From: JADJOM01 sp046327715
GTDB taxonomy: Bacteria > Gemmatimonadota > Gemmatimonadetes > Gemmatimonadales > GWC2-71-9
Assembly (NCBI GenBank): GCA_046327715.1
Contig: JAXLXY010000001.1
Span: 1 to 64,000, forward strand
Reading direction: 5' to 3'
DNA: 64,000 bases
Shown: positions 58,183 to 64,000 of the stretch, piece by piece
How the letters are laid out: the number at the start of each line of letters is the position of its first letter
How positions within the stretch are numbered: the stretch's first letter is position 1
Notes under the pieces: model-generated
Told to the model about the DNA's origin: nothing
Seen by the model: only the letters and a program-made list of their open reading frames with translations
Databases searched by the model: none
Position numbers and translations under genes: made by a program

Positions 58183-58253
58183 TGGCCCCTCGTCCAACGG
58201 CAGGACAGCGGACTTTGGATCCGCGAATGGTGGTTCGAATCCACCGGGGCCAA
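58183..58253 (+). tRNA. tRNA-Gln(UUG)
   Basis: Acceptor TGGCCCC/GGGGCCA, anticodon stem GCGGA/TCCGC with loop CTTTGGA (anticodon TTG), T-arm GGTGG-TTCGAAT-CCACC, discriminator A. The U1-A72 pair is characteristic of tRNA-Gln. CCA is not encoded. It precedes prs. Confidence 0.96.
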
Positions 58254-58263
58254 TCCCTGCCAG

Positions 58264-58293
58264 TTGACCTAAGCCCAACCCCCCGGCTATTTT
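58264..58293 (+). promoter_or_regulatory. Likely promoter of prs
   Basis: TTGACC (58264-58269) and TATTTT (58288-58293) are separated by 18 bases, close to sigma-70 consensus. They lie between tRNA-Gln and prs, and the -10 box ends 14 bases before the ATG. Confidence 0.5.
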
Positions 58294-58307
58294 GGGCGGC
58301 TCGGGCC

Positions 58308-59258
<951 letters not shown>

Positions 59259-59312
59259 TCAACACGGGGCGGCCCATCGGGGCGGCCCGCTCTGCAGACG
59301 AGGAAGGACACC

Positions 59313-59972
59313 ATGGCCACCGCAGCTCTCACCGCCTCCCGCCGCACCGACACCGGCAAGGGCGTCGCCCGCAGCCTCCGTCGTGAGGGCCGCATCCCGG
59401 CCGTCATCTACGGGCACAACCGCGCCCCCGAGGCCCTCGCGCTCGAAAGCGCGGCGTTCGGCAGGCTGCTCACCGGCATCAGCGCCGGCAGCACGATCCT
59501 CGACGTGACCGTCGACGGCCAGGCCCCGGTCAAGGCGCTGATCCGGGAGATCCAGCGCCACCCGCTCCGCGCCACCGACATCCTGCACGTGGACCTGTAC
59601 GAGGTCAGCGCCAACGAGAAGGTCACCCTCGAGGTGCCGGTACACCTCGTCGGCACCTCCGACGGCGTCCGCAACTTCGGCGGCATCCTCGACCAGGTGC
59701 TGCACAAGCTGCAGATCCGGGTCTTCCCCGGCGACATCCCGGCCAGCATCGACGTGGACGTCACCAACCTGGGCATCGGCAAGTCGATCTTCGTCCGCGA
59801 CGTCAAGCTGGCCAAGGGCGAGATCCTCAACGAGCCCACGCTGCCGGTCTGCTCCTGCGTGGCCCCGCGTACCGAGGAGACCACCGCCACGCCCGCCGCC
59901 GAGGCGCCGACCGAGCCGGAGCTCATCCGCAAGGCCAAGCCCGAGGATGCCGAGGCGGCCGAGAAGGACTAG
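59313..59972 (+). CDS. rplY: 50S ribosomal protein L25 (Ctc-type, long form)
   Basis: The product is 219 residues, the TL5/Ctc long form. N-terminal L25 domain: ASRRTDTGKGVARSLRREGRIPAVIYGHNRAPEAL, then RATDILHVDLYEVSANEKVTLEVPVHLVG; the C-terminal beta domain (GILDQVLHKLQIRVFPGDIPASIDVDVTNLGIG) is TL5-like, with an unusual CSC near 188 and a Glu/Ala tail. It binds 5S rRNA. GAAGGACACC precedes the ATG. It ends TAG just before the pth start. Confidence 0.96.
   Translation: MATAALTASRRTDTGKGVARSLRREGRIPAVIYGHNRAPEALALESAAFGRLLTGISAGSTILDVTVDGQAPVKALIREIQRHPLRATDILHVDLYEVSANEKVTLEVPVHLVGTSDGVRNFGGILDQVLHKLQIRVFPGDIPASIDVDVTNLGIGKSIFVRDVKLAKGEILNEPTLPVCSCVAPRTEETTATPAAEAPTEPELIRKAKPEDAEAAEKD
59964..59968 (+). 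promoter_or_regulatory. Shine-Dalgarno deciding the pth start
   Basis: AAGGA at 59964-59968 lies inside the end of rplY, seven bases before the CTG at 59976. This is the only reasonable ribosome binding site for pth, and it decides the non-canonical CTG start. Confidence 0.65.
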
Positions 59973-59975
59973 GCC

Positions 59976-60545
59976 CTGCGCGCGATCCTCGGCCTGGGGA
60001 ATCCGGGCCCGGAGTACGAGACAACCCGGCACAACGCCGGGTTTCTCTTGGCCGATCACCTCGCGCGGCGCTGGTCGCTGAGCCCCTTCCGGCGGGTGCC
60101 GGCGGCGCGCGAGGCCGGTGGCCGGGTCGGCGACCACGACGTCCGGCTGATCAAGCCGCAGACCTACATGAACCGGAGCGGGGCCGTCCTGGCCTCGCTT
60201 CGTTCACTTCCGGGGTTCGACCCCGCGTCGGACCTGTTGGTCCTGGTCGACGACTTCGCCCTGCCCGTGGGGCGCTTCCGGCTCCGCGGGGCGGGCTCCG
60301 CCGGGGGGCACAACGGGCTGCGGAGCATCGAGGCGGAGCTCGGCCGGCAGGACTACGCCCGGCTGCGCATCGGCATCGGTCCCCTGCCGGCCGGCCTGCG
60401 GGACACCGCCGCGTTCGTGCTCGCGCCGTTCGAGGCGGCGGAACGGCAGGCCCTCACCGACCTGCTCGAGCCCATGGCCGAGGCCGTGGAGGCCTGGCTG
60501 GCCGCGGGAATCGAGATCGCCATGAATCGCTTCAACACCCGCTGA
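59976..60545 (+). CDS. pth: Peptidyl-tRNA hydrolase, apparently with a CTG start
   Basis: The product is 189 residues, full Pth length. It releases peptidyl-tRNA drop-off products. The conserved N-terminus is present: AILGLGNPGPEYETTRHNAGF, with the catalytic His; DDFALPVGRFRLRGAGSAGGHNGLRSIE follows, with the catalytic Asp. Between the rplY TAG (59970-59972) and this N-terminus there is no ATG, GTG or TTG; CTG at 59976 is preceded by AAGGA at seven bases. A TTG at 60048 would delete the active-site region. The frame is the same as rplY's, separated by TAG. Confidence 0.9.
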   Translation: MRAILGLGNPGPEYETTRHNAGFLLADHLARRWSLSPFRRVPAAREAGGRVGDHDVRLIKPQTYMNRSGAVLASLRSLPGFDPASDLLVLVDDFALPVGRFRLRGAGSAGGHNGLRSIEAELGRQDYARLRIGIGPLPAGLRDTAAFVLAPFEAAERQALTDLLEPMAEAVEAWLAAGIEIAMNRFNTR

Positions 60546-60579
60546 CGCGCCGGACACCGGCGCCCGCCCACACCACCCC

Positions 60580-62652
<2,073 letters not shown>

Positions 62653-62653
62653 C

Positions 62654-63751
62654 ATGCTCAGACTCGGCATCGTCGGACTGCCCAACGTCGGCAAGTCCAC
62701 CCTGTTCAACGCGCTCACCTCCGCGGGCGCGCTGGTCGCCAACTACCCCTTCGCCACCATCGAGCCGAACACCGGCGTGGTGACCGTGCCGGACCCGCGG
62801 CTCGAGGCACTGGCCAGGATCATCAACCCGCAGCGGGTCCTCCCGGCCACCGTCGAGTTCGTGGACATCGCGGGCCTGGTGAAGGGCGCGAGCCAGGGCG
62901 AGGGCCTGGGCAACCAGTTCCTGGCCAACATCCGCGAGGTCGACGCCGTGGTCCACGTGATCCGCTGCTTTGCCGATGACGACGTGCAGCACGTGATGGG
63001 CCCGGTCGACCCGGCCCGGGACCGCGAGGTGATCAACATCGAGCTGCAGCTCGCCGACCTGGCGTCGGTGGAGAAGCGCCTGGACAAGGCCGCCCGCGCC
63101 GCCAAGTCGGGCGACGCGCAGGCCAAGCTCGAGACCCGGCTCCTCACCGCCCTCAAGGACGCCCTGGCCGACGGGAAGCCGGCCCGGACCGTGGTGCCCA
63201 CCGAGGAGGAGCGCCCGACCTACCGGGCCTTCAACCTGCTCACCAGCAAGCCGGTGCTCTACGCGGCCAACGTGCTCGAGAGTGAGCTCGCCACGGGGAA
63301 TGCCCACGTCGAGGCGCTGAAGGCAGCCATCGCCCGGGACGGCGAGGAGGCCGACCTGGTGATCTTCTCCGGGAAGGTCGAGGCCGAGCTGGCCGAGCTC
63401 CCGCCGGAAGACCGCGGCGAATTCCTCGCATCCCTTGGCGCCACCGAGTCGGGCCTCGACCGGCTGGCCCACGCGGCCTACCACCTGCTCGGCCTCCAGA
63501 GCTACTTCACCGCCGGCGAGAAGGAGGTCCGTGCCTGGACCATCCACCGGGGCGACAAGGCGCCGACCGCGGCCGGGGTGATCCATACCGACTTCGAGAA
63601 GGGGTTCATCCGCGCGGAGACGGTGAGCTACGCGGACTTCGTGCGGGTCGGCGGATGGAAACCGGCGCGGGAGCAGGGGCTGGCCCGCGCCGAAGGGCGG
63701 GAGTACGTGGTGCAGGATGGCGACGTGATGCTCTTCCGGTTCAACAACTGA
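62654..63751 (+). CDS. ychF: Redox-regulated ATPase YchF (OLA1 family)
   Basis: The product is 365 residues, standard YchF. Obg-like P-loop LPNVGKSTLFNALTSAGALVANYPFATIEPN, the switch region FVDIAGLVKGASQGEGLGNQFLANIREVDAVVHVIRCF, the G4-like NIELQLADL, and the TGS domain at the end (TAGEKEVRAWTIHRGDKAPTAAGVIHTDFEKGFIRAE). OLA1 proteins bind ATP rather than GTP. Involved in stress and ribosome-linked regulation. Start two bases after hppA's stop. Confidence 0.98.
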   Translation: MLRLGIVGLPNVGKSTLFNALTSAGALVANYPFATIEPNTGVVTVPDPRLEALARIINPQRVLPATVEFVDIAGLVKGASQGEGLGNQFLANIREVDAVVHVIRCFADDDVQHVMGPVDPARDREVINIELQLADLASVEKRLDKAARAAKSGDAQAKLETRLLTALKDALADGKPARTVVPTEEERPTYRAFNLLTSKPVLYAANVLESELATGNAHVEALKAAIARDGEEADLVIFSGKVEAELAELPPEDRGEFLASLGATESGLDRLAHAAYHLLGLQSYFTAGEKEVRAWTIHRGDKAPTAAGVIHTDFEKGFIRAETVSYADFVRVGGWKPAREQGLARAEGREYVVQDGDVMLFRFNN

Positions 63752-63756
63752 CGGCC

Positions 63757-63778
63757 CGGCGGCTCGGCCGAGCCGCCG
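63757..63778. terminator. Palindromic hairpin after ychF
   Basis: CGGCGGCTCGG (63757-63767) is followed directly by its reverse complement CCGAGCCGCCG (63768-63778). The stem can also pair with flanking bases. It lies between convergent ychF and the edge gene. No T-run. Confidence 0.5.
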
Positions 63779-63787
63779 AGCCGGCCG

Positions 63788-64000
63788 CTACTGACCGGGC
63801 ACCGGGGCCAGCCGCTGGGTAACGGTCAGGGTGCTGGCGTGCAGGTTCATCCCCCGCCCCACCCGAAAGCCGAACTGGCCGTCGAGGCTGAGCCCCTCCA
63901 GCGGGAGGATCAGCGCGTCCAGTCCGTTGACCCTGAGGACCGCCTCCCGGCGTGTCACGGTCAGGCGGAGCAGGTTTCCCACCACCGTCTTGCCGTCGCT
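63788..64000 (-). CDS. C-terminal fragment of an unidentified gene, cut by the window edge
   Basis: The frame stays open to the right edge (SDGKTVVGNLLRLTV... on the minus strand), so only the last 70 residues are visible. They are beta-rich (VLRVNGLDALILPLEGLSLDGQFGFRVGRGMNLHASTLTV), a pattern seen at the C-terminal end of concanavalin-like or DUF1080-type sugar-binding domains, but too little is present to call. No start can be assigned. Confidence 0.45.
   Translation of the reverse strand, partial: SDGKTVVGNLLRLTVTRREAVLRVNGLDALILPLEGLSLDGQFGFRVGRGMNLHASTLTVTQRLAPVPGQ

Noticed and set aside
59313..60545. A single L25-Pth fusion protein
   Set aside because: A TAG stop separates the two, each has a full-length domain, and a Shine-Dalgarno lies before the CTG start of pth. 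Readthrough remains possible and is kept as a check only.

Overview
The window is very GC-rich, densely packed bacterial chromosome. Genes sit in long same-strand runs, and many start and stop codons overlap by four bases (ATGA or GTGA). Several protein families point to Gemmatimonadota or a close relative: a Minf_1886-type protein, DUF4159 and DUF4175 envelope proteins, a TMEM260-like (DUF2723) membrane protein, a Ser/Thr kinase carrying bacterial Ig-like repeats, and many secreted lipoproteins. That assignment is inference; there is no rRNA gene here to confirm it. No CRISPR array, insertion sequence or rRNA was seen. No stretch longer than about 300 bases lacks a gene; the longest gap is about 230 bases (24813-25045).

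Layout. Positions 1-2236 are the end of an integrated mobile element: the 3' part of a phage terminase small-subunit gene, a small XRE-like regulator with its own promoter and operator-like palindrome, an excisionase-like HTH protein, and a tyrosine integrase whose reading frame runs into a tRNA(CAU) gene, the likely attachment site. From 2283 to 12315 a minus-strand block holds ftsB-like, eno, plsC, thiL, a beta-propeller protein, the bifunctional NAD(P)H-hydrate repair enzyme, a zinc-ribbon protein, a Minf_1886-type protein, glyA, rpiB and a leucine dehydrogenase. From 12363 to 15839 are hbd, a CPBP protease, bioY and a thiolase, followed by thrS with a newly noticed 51-residue membrane protein upstream.

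A divergent region near 18.1 kb with a tandem 11-base repeat starts a plus-strand run: BON protein, valS, Ig-like lipoprotein, selA. After a convergent YfaP-like lipoprotein come purN, purH and the TMEM260-like protein. The kinase with Ig-like repeats lies on the minus strand, followed on the plus strand by tRNA-Ser(UGA) and an 18-heme cytochrome c. Then come a lipoprotein (minus), tRNA-Ser(GCU), gltX and a CapA-like phosphatase.

From 52111 down to 37675 is one nearly unbroken minus-strand series: rsmI, DUF4159, DUF4175, a TPR protein, a Tat-exported protein, a JAMM-DinG fusion helicase, a FAH-family hydrolase, dapL, a TonB-like membrane protein, a small conserved-looking protein and a lipoprotein. 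The right end carries trxA, mce, a lipoprotein, pdxJ, a degenerate Hpt-like protein, a UPF0104 membrane protein, ispE, tRNA-Gln(UUG), prs, rplY, pth (apparently starting at CTG), hppA and ychF. A truncated gene runs off the edge.

Most genes are core housekeeping: tRNA charging, purine, PRPP, isoprenoid, pyridoxal and lysine synthesis, glycolysis, and one-carbon metabolism. The most unusual items are the kinase with five Ig-like repeats but no visible membrane span, the JAMM-helicase fusion, the 18-heme cytochrome, the integrase lacking its box-I arginine, and the non-canonical pth start.
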